Below, one piece after another: positions 1 to 8,422 of a stretch of 64,000 nt of DNA. Numbering within the stretch: the first letter of the stretch is position 1; each line of letters opens with the position of its first letter. The DNA lies in the NCBI GenBank assembly GCA_039810245.1, contig JBDHWQ010000016.1, positions 21,861 to 85,860 of the forward strand, written 5' to 3'. A program made the position numbers and the translations under genes. The notes below the pieces were generated by a model. It saw nothing but the letters and a program-made list of their open reading frames with translations. It had not been told where the DNA came from and searched no databases. The stretch comes from CALDSL01 sp039810245 (GTDB taxonomy: Bacteria; Chloroflexota; Anaerolineae; Anaerolineales; Anaerolineaceae).

Positions 1-318
1 CAGGTCTTTTTTTAGCACATACCCCCTGGCTCCACACTCAAATGCTTTGACAACAATGGCTTCATCGGCGAGCATCGAAAGTACCAGCACGCGCGTGCGC
101 AGCGTTTTTGGCAGCGCAGATAACACTTCCAAACCGTTCAGGCATGGCATGTGAATATCGAGCAGCAGCACGTCCGGCTCGTGGCGCATGGTCAGGTCGA
201 GCGCCTGCTGGCCGTCCTGGGCTTCGAATAAGACCTGGTAATCTTTGGCATGGCTGAACAGGATGCGAAGCGTTTTGCGCACAATCGGATGGTCATCCGC
301 GATGCCGACACAAATCAT
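1..318 (-). CDS. Response regulator receiver domain (truncated by window edge)
   Basis: The 106 visible codons encode the start of a CheY-like receiver: an acidic pair in the opening residues (ADDHP), the phosphoacceptor Asp in the DVLLLDIHMP block, the conserved Ser in VLVLSM and the Lys near YVLKKD. Beyond this the gene leaves the window, so the output domain is not seen; a NarL/LuxR-type helix-turn-helix is expected from resemblance to the next gene. The ATG at 318 is preceded by a GAGGGG ribosome site. It lies 138 bases downstream of the NarL-type regulator at 457-1110 on the same strand and may belong to the same signalling group. Confidence 0.85.
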   Translation of the reverse strand, partial: MICVGIADDHPIVRKTLRILFSHAKDYQVLFEAQDGQQALDLTMRHEPDVLLLDIHMPCLNGLEVLSALPKTLRTRVLVLSMLADEAIVVKAFECGARGYVLKKDL

Positions 319-456
319 AGCCCCTCTATGCTCGCTGCGAAATATGCGCCTGTAACTCACAATTGGAGATGGTAGTATTAATTATGCAGGAACAGCCGGG
401 CGGCTCAAAACGTAGTTATACCGAGATTAGGATGTGAAATATACGTGTTTCAGAAG

Positions 457-1110
457 CTATTCCAGCGAAATGATACCCCGCTTGATGGCGAAGCGCACCA
501 CGTCTGTGGTATTGGCAAAACCCATTTTGTGCATCAGGCTGGCGCGGTGCGTTTCGACGGTGCGCCGGCTGATGGAAAGACGCCGGGCAATTTCTGCCGA
601 AGACAGGCCCTCGGCAACGAGCTGCAGCACTTCGCGCTCGCGGTCCGAAAGCTGCTCATAGGATCCGGCCGGTGTCTTTTCCTGTGACTGCTTGACCATC
701 AGGCTAATCAGGCTGTTGTTGAGCTTGCGGCTCAGGTAGCGCTCGCCCTGCACCACATCATGGATCGCCTGCGCCAGCTCGGTGGGGGTGCTTTCTTTGA
801 GCACGTAGCCCATCGCCCCGCTGCGCAGCGCCTGCAGCACGTATTCGTCATCCTGGTGCATGGAGAGGATGATGATGCGCGTGGCGGGCGCGCGTGACGC
901 GAGCTGGCGCGTGACTTCCAGTCCATTGAGCGCGGGCATCATTAAGTCAACAATGAGCACATCCGGGCGTTTTTGCTCCACGAGCTGCACCGCTTCCAGT
1001 CCATCAGCGGCTTCGCCTACCACTAGAAAGGCAGGGTCCGATTCGAGCAGGCGGCGCAGCCCCTGGCGCAGAATGGCATGATCGTCGGCGAGGATGAGCT
1101 TAACGGTCAT
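457..1110 (-). CDS. NarL/LuxR-family response regulator
   Basis: A 217-residue two-domain regulator. Residues 1-120 form a receiver with acidic residues D9-D10, phosphoacceptor D55 and the Lys in YVLKES. The C-terminal third is a LuxR-type helix-turn-helix starting LSDREREVLQL and containing the SRRTVETHRASLMHKM recognition segment. The open frame extends upstream, but the ATG at 1110 gives the canonical receiver N-terminus (MTVKLILADDHA) and overlaps the kinase gene by 11 bases, the usual coupled kinase-regulator arrangement. It probably takes phosphate from the kinase at 1100-2758 and controls transcription; the targets are not known. Confidence 0.93.
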   Translation of the reverse strand: MTVKLILADDHAILRQGLRRLLESDPAFLVVGEAADGLEAVQLVEQKRPDVLIVDLMMPALNGLEVTRQLASRAPATRIIILSMHQDDEYVLQALRSGAMGYVLKESTPTELAQAIHDVVQGERYLSRKLNNSLISLMVKQSQEKTPAGSYEQLSDREREVLQLVAEGLSSAEIARRLSISRRTVETHRASLMHKMGFANTTDVVRFAIKRGIISLE

Positions 1111-2758
1111 GGCGACGACGCTCCACGGGATGCTCGACCGGCAGTACGGCCTGGATCGTCGTGCCGGCGCCGGGCTGTGACTGGATATCGAAGTAGCCGC
1201 CAACCAGGGTGGCGCGCTCTTGCATGCCGTTAATACCAAAAGCGCGGTCGCGGTCATTGAGGAAATCGAGGGAAAAACCGCGGCCATGGTCCTGTATGGT
1301 CAATATCAACTCCCCCTGCTGGTAGCAAACAGTCACGCAGGCATCGCGCACGCCGGCATAGCGGCCGATATTGGTCAGCGCTTCCTGAGCGATGCGGAAG
1401 GCGGCGGTTTCCACGGCTGCACTGAAGCGGCGGTCGAGGCCGGTGAACTGCGCGTGCACCTGGATGCCGGTCTGGCGGGTAAACCGCTTAAAGAAGCCGG
1501 CCAGGGCCGGCTCGAGCCCCAGATCATCCAGCGTGCTGGGCCGCAGCCGCAGTGACAGCTCGCGGATTTCGTCCATCAGATTGCCGGCCAGGGCTTGGGC
1601 TTCAGCCAGCATCTGTGCCAGCTCTTCACCCTGTAAGCCTTTACACAGGTCGAGGGTCAGATTCATGGCGGTCAGCTCCTGGCCAATCTGGTCGTGCAGT
1701 TCGTGGGCGATCATGCGCCGCTCGGCTTCCTGCACCTCTACCAGTTTTTGCGAGAGCTTGTACAGGCGCTCGCGGCCGCTTCGCACCTGTTCGAACAGGC
1801 GCGCATGCGCGATCACTTCCGAAACCTGGTTGGCAAAGGTTCTCAGCAGGCTGAGGTCTTCTTCCGCAATTGTTTTGACCGTATCCAGGTTGAGCAGCGT
1901 AATCGCACCCAGCAGCTCGCCCTCATATTCCAGGCCTATCACGCCAATGGTGCGGATGTCGATCACTTGTTGTATATCTGACGCTACCAGCCCGGGCACC
2001 TGGCGCGCATCGGGGATGATGATAATATCGCCGTAGCGTTCGCGCATCTCTAAAAAGCGCCGGCGTGAGATAGGCTGGTAAAGAGCCGGGTCGTTAGGCA
2101 GATCCTGGCCGGCAAAGAGCGTCTTCACCAGCATGGCGTCTTGCGCCGGGTCGTACTGCTGAGCAATGGTGGCTGAAATGCCGATGGCGCGGGTGATCTC
2201 CTGGCAGGCTACCGCAAGGATTTGCTCGATGTTCAAATCCTGGCTCAGGCGCGAAGCCAGCCGGGCAACCGCTTCGGCGCGGCGCGCCTGGAGCTCGAGC
2301 TGCACCTCGGCCTGGCGCTGCGCGGTGATGTCCTGGATGATTGCTCCCAGGTAATGGCCGTCCTGAGCGTGGATGGGGAAGGGCACCATGCTCATCCACC
2401 GCGGCGTGCCATCTTTGTGCCGCACCAATGCTTTGATCGGCTGGCCGGCGGTGGTCAGCGGGCCGTCGCGCAACACCCGGCGCACGTTTTGTTCGTTGAA
2501 GCGCGGCGCGCTTTCCTCGTCGTCTGAAAACAGGCTGTGCAGAACCCAGATCTGCCTGCCGCGCACCTCGTCAAACGAATAACCGGTGAGCTGCTCCAGC
2601 GCCGGGTTCCATTCAATGATCCGGCCATCATTATCCACGATTGCCAGGCCAGCCGGCGTTTGCTGGATCACGGCCTGAAGCTCCACGCCGGCAGAGGGCG
2701 TGGTATCCGGAGAAGGAGCGCGGTTGTGCGGCTTTGCATTCCGCAAGACTGCCATCAT
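1100..2758 (-). CDS. PAS-GAF sensor histidine kinase (HisKA_3 type)
   Basis: A 552-residue kinase with no obvious membrane segment, so probably cytoplasmic. Order: a PAS domain at about 25-150 (VDNDGRIIEWNPALEQLTGY), a GAF domain at about 165-320, a HisKA_3 dimerisation domain with the HELHDQIGQELTAMNL phosphoacceptor region, and an HATPase_c domain with EALTNIGRYAG (N box) and DHGRGFS (G box). This class pairs with NarL-type regulators, and the partner gene at 457-1110 overlaps its end. The PAS and GAF domains suggest sensing of a small ligand, redox state or gas; no haem or flavin motif can be confirmed by eye. Two adjacent ATG codons compete as start. Confidence 0.93.
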   Translation of the reverse strand: MMAVLRNAKPHNRAPSPDTTPSAGVELQAVIQQTPAGLAIVDNDGRIIEWNPALEQLTGYSFDEVRGRQIWVLHSLFSDDEESAPRFNEQNVRRVLRDGPLTTAGQPIKALVRHKDGTPRWMSMVPFPIHAQDGHYLGAIIQDITAQRQAEVQLELQARRAEAVARLASRLSQDLNIEQILAVACQEITRAIGISATIAQQYDPAQDAMLVKTLFAGQDLPNDPALYQPISRRRFLEMRERYGDIIIIPDARQVPGLVASDIQQVIDIRTIGVIGLEYEGELLGAITLLNLDTVKTIAEEDLSLLRTFANQVSEVIAHARLFEQVRSGRERLYKLSQKLVEVQEAERRMIAHELHDQIGQELTAMNLTLDLCKGLQGEELAQMLAEAQALAGNLMDEIRELSLRLRPSTLDDLGLEPALAGFFKRFTRQTGIQVHAQFTGLDRRFSAAVETAAFRIAQEALTNIGRYAGVRDACVTVCYQQGELILTIQDHGRGFSLDFLNDRDRAFGINGMQERATLVGGYFDIQSQPGAGTTIQAVLPVEHPVERRRHDR

Positions 2759-2867
2759 GTTGGTTGGGCCTGCTCGCCTGGCGATTGTAAAAAAAGCTGG
2801 ATGAGGATACTCGTATTATACAGAAATTGTGGTACTTTATTAATTGTCGTTTCTGAAAGGAGTCACC

Positions 2868-3875
2868 ATGGGCGTTTATTGGAAAATTCCACACCGGCCA
2901 GCGATGGGTATGTGCCCGGTAAATGGCATCCGCGACCTGGTGCAGTGGCGCAGCGGGCGCGATTGGAGCAACGCCTTTGTATGGGGGCTGGGGCTGGGCG
3001 GCGGCTTTGCCTACATTCGAGTTAACGTAGCCAATCCGCCGCGGCAAATCTTTACAGGTAACGCGACCCCGCGCCAGCATCGCTACCTGGCAGATCTGCT
3101 GTGCGCCCCGTTTTTCGAGCTGGAAAATCGGGCGTTTCAAAGCGCCTGGGCAAAGGCTTGCGAAGCGGTTGACCAGGGCAGGCTGCCAATATTGGGACCA
3201 TTAGATATGTATTACCTGCCCTATTATGAAGGCATTTACCACCAACGCCATATCCCCATCCATTTCTTCCTGCTGGCGGGCTATGACTTGGAAAACGCCT
3301 GGGTGTATGATACCGCGCTGGACGCTGTGCAGGAAATCCCCCTGACGGAGCTACGTCTGGCCTGGAATATGCAGGTGCCCGGTCTGGGTAAGCGCAACAG
3401 GCTGGCCCTGCTGGATATTCCTGCAGATTTGCCGAGGGATGAGGATTTGATCCGGCACGCGGTGGCAGACCAGGCTCAATTCATGCTGCGCCCGCCGGTG
3501 AATATGTTGGGGCTGCCCGCCATGCGTAAGGTGGCGCGTGAGATCGCCGGGTGGCCGGGCGAGCTGGGCGAAACAGCGGCGGAAAAATGCCTGCACCAGG
3601 CACGAGAGTATCTGAACTCGCCGCCGGACGAACACGGCAACAACCTTACCGCAGGGCGAGACCGCTATATCGCTTTCCTGCAGGAAGCCATGACCCTGGC
3701 GCCGCTGAATTTTTTGGCTGCGATTGACTACTTGCGTCAGTCGATGGAAGTTGTGCCCGAACTGGCCGCGGCAATGGAACGGCGCGATCTTTCCCGGGCG
3801 GCGACGTGCTTTACGGCAATGGCGGACGCGGAAACCTCGGCCTATATCAGCCTCACGCAGGCGGTTCAGGCTTAA
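2868..3875 (+). CDS. BtrH N-terminal domain / DUF4872-like protein
   Basis: A 335-residue protein that looks like the BtrH N-terminal plus DUF4872 architecture (BtrH is the butirosin acyltransferase, a papain-like fold). Visible candidates for the active site are C16 in MGMCPVNG and the histidines H125, H128 and H132 ahead of the GYD segment; the later helical part fits DUF4872. The ATG at 2868 has an AAGGAG ribosome site five bases upstream; a TTG 24 bases earlier is less likely. It lies 31 bases before the nucleoside hydrolase on the same strand, so the two are probably cotranscribed. Its substrate is unknown; an acyl transfer or amide-processing step on a nucleoside-like compound would be speculation. 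Confidence 0.7.
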   Translation: MGVYWKIPHRPAMGMCPVNGIRDLVQWRSGRDWSNAFVWGLGLGGGFAYIRVNVANPPRQIFTGNATPRQHRYLADLLCAPFFELENRAFQSAWAKACEAVDQGRLPILGPLDMYYLPYYEGIYHQRHIPIHFFLLAGYDLENAWVYDTALDAVQEIPLTELRLAWNMQVPGLGKRNRLALLDIPADLPRDEDLIRHAVADQAQFMLRPPVNMLGLPAMRKVAREIAGWPGELGETAAEKCLHQAREYLNSPPDEHGNNLTAGRDRYIAFLQEAMTLAPLNFLAAIDYLRQSMEVVPELAAAMERRDLSRAATCFTAMADAETSAYISLTQAVQA

Positions 3876-3906
3876 CATTCATCAACACACAAGCACAGGA
3901 GCACGC

Positions 3907-4866
3907 ATGAACAGAATTCCGATTGTGATTGACTGCGACACCGGTACGGATGATGCCGTGGCGCTGGTGGCAGCGCTGCACGCGCCGCAGTTTGACCTGC
4001 GCGCCATCACCACGGTGGATGGCAATGTAGCGCTCAAGTACACCAGCCAGAACACGCTCAACCTGGCGCACTACCTCGGGTTCGATACCCCGGTGGCATT
4101 GGGTGCGCCCGGGCCGCTGATGGGCGTGGTGAAGCACTCGGAAAGCCAGACGCATGGCGACACCGGCATGGGCAGCGTGGCGCTGCCGCTGGCGCAGGCC
4201 GATTTTTCTGCGAAGAACGCGGTGGAAACCATCATCGAGCAGGCGCGGGCATTCCCGGGCGAGCTGGTGCTGATCCCGATTGGGCCGGCGACCAACATCG
4301 CGCTGGCGTTGAAGGCCTACCCCGAGCTGCGTACCCTGATAAAACAGATTGTCTTTATGGGCGGGGCGATGGTGGGTGGCAATATTACCACCACGGCCGA
4401 GTTCAACGCATGGGCCGATCCCGAAGCCTTGAGCATTATGCTCAACAGCGGCATCCTGTGCCGGATGATCGGGCTGGACGTAACCCTGCGGGCGGTGCTG
4501 GGGCGCGAAGACATTGACTTTTACAGGGGGCTGGGCACGCGCGCCGGGCAGGTGGTGGCCGACCTGCTGGCGTTTATGCTGGAGCGCTTTGGCCGCGGGG
4601 GAGAAGACGTGCTGATGCACGATGCGCTGGCGGTGGCCAGCGTGGCCGACCCGGCGATTGTGCGCACGGTGCGTTACTACGTGGACTGCGAATGCCAGGG
4701 GCGCTACACGCGCGGGCATACCTACGTGGCGAAGAACGAAGTGTTTTTCCGCAAGGGTGAACGCCAGGAGTTGTGCGACGTGGCGCTGGAGTTGGACTTG
4801 CCGCGCTTTAAGGCCTGGCTGCGCGATGTGATTTCCCTCAGCCGGCAGAAGGAAGGATTGGGGTGA
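3907..4866 (+). CDS. Inosine-uridine-type nucleoside hydrolase
   Basis: A 319-residue member of the nucleoside N-ribohydrolase family, cytoplasmic. The N-terminus carries the family calcium-binding signature with D9, D11, D15 and D16 (CDTGTDDAVAL), and H238 lies in the MHDALAVA segment near the active site. These enzymes cleave the N-glycosidic bond, giving base and ribose. The start is the ATG at 3907 after an AGGAG site; the open frame continues upstream into the previous gene. The stop overlaps the start of the M24 gene (GTGA), showing tight coupling. Exact specificity (purine, pyrimidine, or a modified nucleoside such as queuosine as in QueK) cannot be read from the sequence. Confidence 0.93.
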   Translation: MNRIPIVIDCDTGTDDAVALVAALHAPQFDLRAITTVDGNVALKYTSQNTLNLAHYLGFDTPVALGAPGPLMGVVKHSESQTHGDTGMGSVALPLAQADFSAKNAVETIIEQARAFPGELVLIPIGPATNIALALKAYPELRTLIKQIVFMGGAMVGGNITTTAEFNAWADPEALSIMLNSGILCRMIGLDVTLRAVLGREDIDFYRGLGTRAGQVVADLLAFMLERFGRGGEDVLMHDALAVASVADPAIVRTVRYYVDCECQGRYTRGHTYVAKNEVFFRKGERQELCDVALELDLPRFKAWLRDVISLSRQKEGLG

Positions 4867-5567
4867 TCCACGCGAAGAACCGGGTGGCACAGGAAATTGC
4901 CCGCGAAACGATGCGCGCGCTTCACGGCTTGATCCGGGCGGGGATGAGCGAAGCTGAGATCCGCCGGGTGGCCGAGGCGGAGATGGTGGCGCGTGCTTCC
5001 AATGGCTGGTGGTATCACGGCATTGGGGCCCTGGTGCTGCTGGGAAAGCGCTCGGTGGAATCGATGCCGGGGCGGCAGTACGTTGCGAGTGATGAGAATT
5101 GCGTGGCGGAGAACGATGTGATCACCATTGACCTGGCGCCAACGGTGGACGGCTACTGGGGCGACTACGCGCGCACGATATTCGTTGAAAATGGCCTGGT
5201 GGCTCCGCCGGACGCGCCGCGCAGCGCGGCTTACCGCCAGGGGCTGGACGTGGAGCTGCACCTGCACCAGGTGTTGGTGGAGATCGCCCGCCCGGAGATG
5301 ACCTACGAAGACGTGTACCGGCGTATGAACGTCGAGATCGCGCGGCTGGGGTTCGAAAACCTGGACGTGCACGGCAACCTGGGACACAGTGTAGAGATGG
5401 ACGAGCGTGAGCGCATCTACCTTGAGCAGGGCAGCACGCGCAGCTTTGCGGAAGTGGGCAAGGCCTTTACTTTTGAGCCGCACATTCGCGTTCCGGGCAC
5501 TGGGGAGGGCTTCAAGCGCGAGGATATCTATTATTTTGACGCGAGCAGCGCGCTGCGGCGGCTATAG
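4863..5567 (+). CDS. M24 (creatinase/aminopeptidase P) family metalloprotein
   Basis: A 234-residue protein with the pita-bread fold signature of the M24 family. All five metal ligands can be placed: D90 and D101 (IDLAPTVDGYWGDY), H175 (LGHSVE), E205 (FTFEPHI) and E220 (FKREDIYYFD). The usual N-terminal creatinase domain is missing, so it is a catalytic-domain-only version, close in size to methionine aminopeptidases. The GTG start at 4863 overlaps the hydrolase stop by four bases. Its place between a nucleoside hydrolase and kinases suggests a small-molecule C-N hydrolase rather than a housekeeping peptidase, but this is inference from context. Its end overlaps the end of the converging kinase gene by six bases. 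Confidence 0.88.
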   Translation: MIHAKNRVAQEIARETMRALHGLIRAGMSEAEIRRVAEAEMVARASNGWWYHGIGALVLLGKRSVESMPGRQYVASDENCVAENDVITIDLAPTVDGYWGDYARTIFVENGLVAPPDAPRSAAYRQGLDVELHLHQVLVEIARPEMTYEDVYRRMNVEIARLGFENLDVHGNLGHSVEMDERERIYLEQGSTRSFAEVGKAFTFEPHIRVPGTGEGFKREDIYYFDASSALRRL

Positions 5568-6485
5568 CCCCAGAATATCTTCGATAACCGCGGCAGGCAC
5601 AGCCCCGGCGCGCGCGCCCATGCCGCTGACGCAGATGGACGCGGCCACGTTGGCAAACTGCACCGCCACAATCACCCCGCCGCCGATCGAGAGCGAGTAA
5701 AGGAAGCTGGCGCAGAAGGTGTCGCCAGCGCCGGTCACATCAACCACCGGCACCCGCCGCGCCTGCGCGATGTAGGTAGCGTCTCGTGTATAGGCGATAC
5801 AGCCTTTCTCAGCCAGAGTGACGACAATGACTTCGATCCCGTAGGATTGCAGCCGTTGGATGGCATCGTCGTACGAAAGCAGCCCGCGGTAGCTGTCGAA
5901 GCCGGCTTCATTAAAGAAGGCAATATCCAGGCGTTGGAAGCGCGTTTCATCACCATCGCGGATATAGTCTACGTCCAGGTCGTAGACCAGTTTTACGCCT
6001 CGCGCGCGGCAGTAATCGATGATGGCGATGCTGTCCATGTCGCCACAGCGCAGCGGGGCGATCTCGGTGGGAGTGGTGTAAAGGAACTCTGCACCGGCCA
6101 GGATTTCGAGCTGCTGCGGGGTAATCTCCAGCTTCTGAATGCCCAGGCGCGGGATGAAGATGGTGTGCTCGCCCTCTACCAGATAGATCATGGTTTTGGA
6201 ATCGGGCAGGCTGTCATCGAAAACCACCATGGATGTATCTACCCCGCTTTTCTCCAGATCATCCAGCAGGAAGCGCGAGATGGGGCCGGAATTGAGGGCG
6301 GCCAAGAATTTCACCTGCATGCCCAACGCCGCGGCCACGCAGGCGGCATTGGCGATCATGCCGCCGGGAACGGCCGGTAGGGTATCGACCAGCAGCTTTT
6401 CGCGGATGCTGGGCCAGCGCTCGGCGCGGTAGTACTCGTCGAGGGCAACGTCGCCCAGAAAAACGGAGTAGGGGGCTGTATCCAT
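5562..6485 (-). CDS. PfkB/ribokinase-family carbohydrate kinase (first copy)
   Basis: A 307-residue kinase of the PfkB family. It has an early GDVALDEYY segment, a GG motif (PAVPGGMIANAA) and the C-terminal signature DVTGAGDTF at 249-257 with catalytic D255. It should phosphorylate a sugar or nucleoside with ATP; ribose or the nucleoside itself would fit the neighbours. The ATG at 6485 is chosen because GGAG lies five bases before it; the longer frame starts at 6560, and an ATG at 6488 has a site only two bases away. It is transcribed towards the M24 gene and away from the ECF operon, so it is not in either operon but shares the locus. Confidence 0.9.
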   Translation of the reverse strand: MDTAPYSVFLGDVALDEYYRAERWPSIREKLLVDTLPAVPGGMIANAACVAAALGMQVKFLAALNSGPISRFLLDDLEKSGVDTSMVVFDDSLPDSKTMIYLVEGEHTIFIPRLGIQKLEITPQQLEILAGAEFLYTTPTEIAPLRCGDMDSIAIIDYCRARGVKLVYDLDVDYIRDGDETRFQRLDIAFFNEAGFDSYRGLLSYDDAIQRLQSYGIEVIVVTLAEKGCIAYTRDATYIAQARRVPVVDVTGAGDTFCASFLYSLSIGGGVIVAVQFANVAASICVSGMGARAGAVPAAVIEDILGL

Positions 6486-6585
6486 CATGGCTCCGGTGGG
6501 AAGGTTGAACAGGTGACTGTGGACGGTGCGAAAAGTTTCTCGCATGCCGGCCGGATGCACCGAAAAATTGCTACAAGTGCACTGC

Positions 6586-6614
6586 TTGACGCAGCAGATT
6601 CGACTCTCTATAAT
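6586..6614 (+). promoter_or_regulatory. Near-consensus sigma-70 promoter of the ECF operon
   Basis: A -35 box TTGACG at 6586-6591 and a perfect -10 box TATAAT at 6609-6614 are separated by 17 bases. Transcription would start near 6621, leaving an untranslated leader of about 180 bases before the ECF S gene. Confidence 0.85.
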
Positions 6615-6619
6615 GGATC

Positions 6620-6803
6620 AAACCGGCGCAGACTACCTGGGTTTGCGCCGCAATTCTCTCCCATTTCGTAGTCCAATTGAATAAACAGGAGGCCACAGCG
6701 AACGATGTTTCCTATGTCTTGATTTGCATTCATTGTATCAGGGCGGTCATTCAAGTCAACCAGTCATTTTCCATTCTGGAATATTTGAAAGAGGAAGGTT
6801 CCC
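6620..6803 (+). promoter_or_regulatory. Structured leader of the ECF operon, possible regulatory RNA
   Basis: Hairpin P1 (6624-6630 with 6644-6650, seven pairs) is directly followed by hairpin P2 (6651-6655 with 6675-6679, five pairs). The P1 loop holds GACTAC (6631-6636) and the P2 loop holds its exact complement GTAGTC (6668-6673), so a six-pair kissing-loop or pseudoknot contact is possible. An AGGAGG follows at 6687-6692, with a five-codon reading frame (6705-6722) whose ATG is 12 bases away. A riboswitch-like role is inferred; the sequence matches no known class that I recognise. Confidence 0.5.
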
Positions 6804-7445
6804 ATGGCGCAAAAGAGTGCAGCTGGTGTACAAAAGGGTTTCCGGCTTGACCGGCTCTCATTGTTCCTGATTCCAATTGGTATTGCCATCAACTTCATTG
6901 GCGGCCAGATTGCCCTGCTGTTGAAACTGCCGCTGTATCTGGATGCGATCGGCACGATCGTAGTTGGCGCGTTATGCGGGTATATCCCGGGCATCATCGT
7001 GGGGCTGGTCTCGAACATCCTCAACTCGGTATCCGACCCGATCACGCTGTTCTACGGCATCCTCAACATGTTATTCGGTATCGCGGCGGCGTACCTGTCG
7101 CAGCGCGGGGTGTTCAAGAGCTTTGGGAAGACGCTGGTCAGCGCGCTGCTGTTCGCCTTCATTGGCGGCGGCCTGGGCTCGCTGATGACCTGGGTGCTGT
7201 ACGGGTTCGATTTTGGCACCGGCGTCTCCTCCGTGTTTGCCATCCCGATCCACGAGAAGCTGGGGCTGCCCAAGTTCCTGTCGCAGTTCATCGCCGAATT
7301 TACCATGGACATCTTTGATAAGGTGCTGACGGTGATCGCGGCCTTTGGTATCCTCAAGGCCATCCCAACGCGCTTCCTTGCGAAGCTGCCGTTGGGTAGG
7401 ATCTATATTTCGGACGAAGAACTGGCGCTGGAAGACGAAGAGTAA
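6804..7445 (+). CDS. ECF transporter S component (substrate-binding membrane protein)
   Basis: A 213-residue hydrophobic protein with about six membrane segments, placed directly ahead of genes for ECF T and two ECF ATPases. The early GGQIALLLKLPLYLDAIGTIVVGALCGY-like region (about residues 30-60) is typical of S components, which bind the vitamin or nucleoside-like substrate. The start follows AGAGGAAGG by a short spacing. The substrate is inferred from the nucleoside hydrolase and kinases at the locus: a nucleoside, a modified nucleoside or a pyrimidine-like precursor. Deazapurine (queuosine-type) and thiamin-precursor transport are alternatives. Confidence 0.85.
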   Translation: MAQKSAAGVQKGFRLDRLSLFLIPIGIAINFIGGQIALLLKLPLYLDAIGTIVVGALCGYIPGIIVGLVSNILNSVSDPITLFYGILNMLFGIAAAYLSQRGVFKSFGKTLVSALLFAFIGGGLGSLMTWVLYGFDFGTGVSSVFAIPIHEKLGLPKFLSQFIAEFTMDIFDKVLTVIAAFGILKAIPTRFLAKLPLGRIYISDEELALEDEE

Positions 7446-7455
7446 AGTATCCGGC

Positions 7456-7489
7456 GTGGCTGCCGGTGGCAAGCGCCGCCGGCAGCCAC
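7456..7489 (+). other. Strong intercistronic hairpin between ECF S and T genes
   Basis: An 11-base inverted repeat (7456-7466 with 7479-7489) has a short loop that can pair further. No run of T follows, so it is not a standard terminator; it could act as a processing or mRNA-stability element. Confidence 0.6.
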
Positions 7490-7548
7490 CTGCCATGATG
7501 CTCGGCCAGCCCCGTTGAATTGAGTGCTACCTGGATGAAGGAGCGGTG

Positions 7549-8361
7549 ATGAATAGCGAATTTATTAATCGTTTTCGCAGCTACCAAAAAACCGGAAACT
7601 TCTGGCAGGATTTAAACCCGATCACAAAACTGAATATTTGCCTGGCATTCGCATTTTCGGCGCTGATCATGATGAATTATCGCTACGGCATCCCGCTGTG
7701 CATCGGCTGCTGCATCGTGGCTGCGCTGGCAGGTAAGTTCCGCGAGTTTATCAAGCTGTATGGCCGGCTGGCGCTGATTATCATCGTCTTTGTGACGATT
7801 GTGCGCCAGATTGGCATGCGCACCGGCAATGTCACCCCGTTGATCAATATCCTGGGCTGGCAGTGGTACCGCGAGTCGTTCATCGCCGGATGGAATACGA
7901 TCACCTTCATCCTGGGGTTTTCGGGCAGCCTGCTGGTATTTTTTACCACTACCACCATGCGCGACTTGATGTACAGCTTTGAGCAAAAAGGGATGTCGCA
8001 TGAGAATTCGTATATCATGCTGGCATCGATGCAGAACATCATCGACCTGAAAAAGGCCTCGGTCACGATTTTGGAGAGCCAGAAATCGAGAGGCATTGAA
8101 ACGGAAGGCAACATCCTGGTGCGCGCCAAGGCGTTTTTTCCAACGTTGGGGCCGCTGCTGCTGGGTGCAATTGCAAGCACGGAAGAAAAGGTGATCGCGA
8201 TGGATGCGCGCGCTTTTTCAGCCAATCGCAAACACACCTTTCTGCGCGAGCTGGCGCCCGCTACCCCGCTGGAAAAGGTGTTGAGCATCGCCGCGTGGGT
8301 GGTTTGCGCCGGCACGCTGGTCTACCGGCTGGCGCCCACGGTGGCGCGGTTGTTCCAATAG
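7549..8361 (+). CDS. ECF transporter T component (EcfT)
   Basis: A 270-residue membrane protein with about five to six segments, the energy-coupling transmembrane subunit. Typical EcfT coupling motifs are present: SRG in LESQKSRGIE and ARA in MDARAFSANRKH, the short helices that dock on the two ATPases. The ATG at 7549 is five bases from GAAGGAG; the GTG three bases earlier is too close. It sits between the S component and the two ATPase genes in a single operon. Confidence 0.92.
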   Translation: MNSEFINRFRSYQKTGNFWQDLNPITKLNICLAFAFSALIMMNYRYGIPLCIGCCIVAALAGKFREFIKLYGRLALIIIVFVTIVRQIGMRTGNVTPLINILGWQWYRESFIAGWNTITFILGFSGSLLVFFTTTTMRDLMYSFEQKGMSHENSYIMLASMQNIIDLKKASVTILESQKSRGIETEGNILVRAKAFFPTLGPLLLGAIASTEEKVIAMDARAFSANRKHTFLRELAPATPLEKVLSIAAWVVCAGTLVYRLAPTVARLFQ

Positions 8362-8422
8362 CCTGCATGGACGAACCGGGCCACGCATCGCACCAGGCAG
8401 ATGGTAAGAAGGCGGAGACAGC

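Noticed and set aside
6624..6679. preQ1 or purine riboswitch as the ECF leader
   Set aside because: The loop-loop pairing is reminiscent, but the conserved core bases of these classes are not present, and there is no three-way junction for a purine switch.
6705..6722. Five-codon frame in the ECF leader as a gene
   Set aside because: The AGGAGG is 12 bases away, too far for certainty, and the product is only five residues; it is described within the leader instead.
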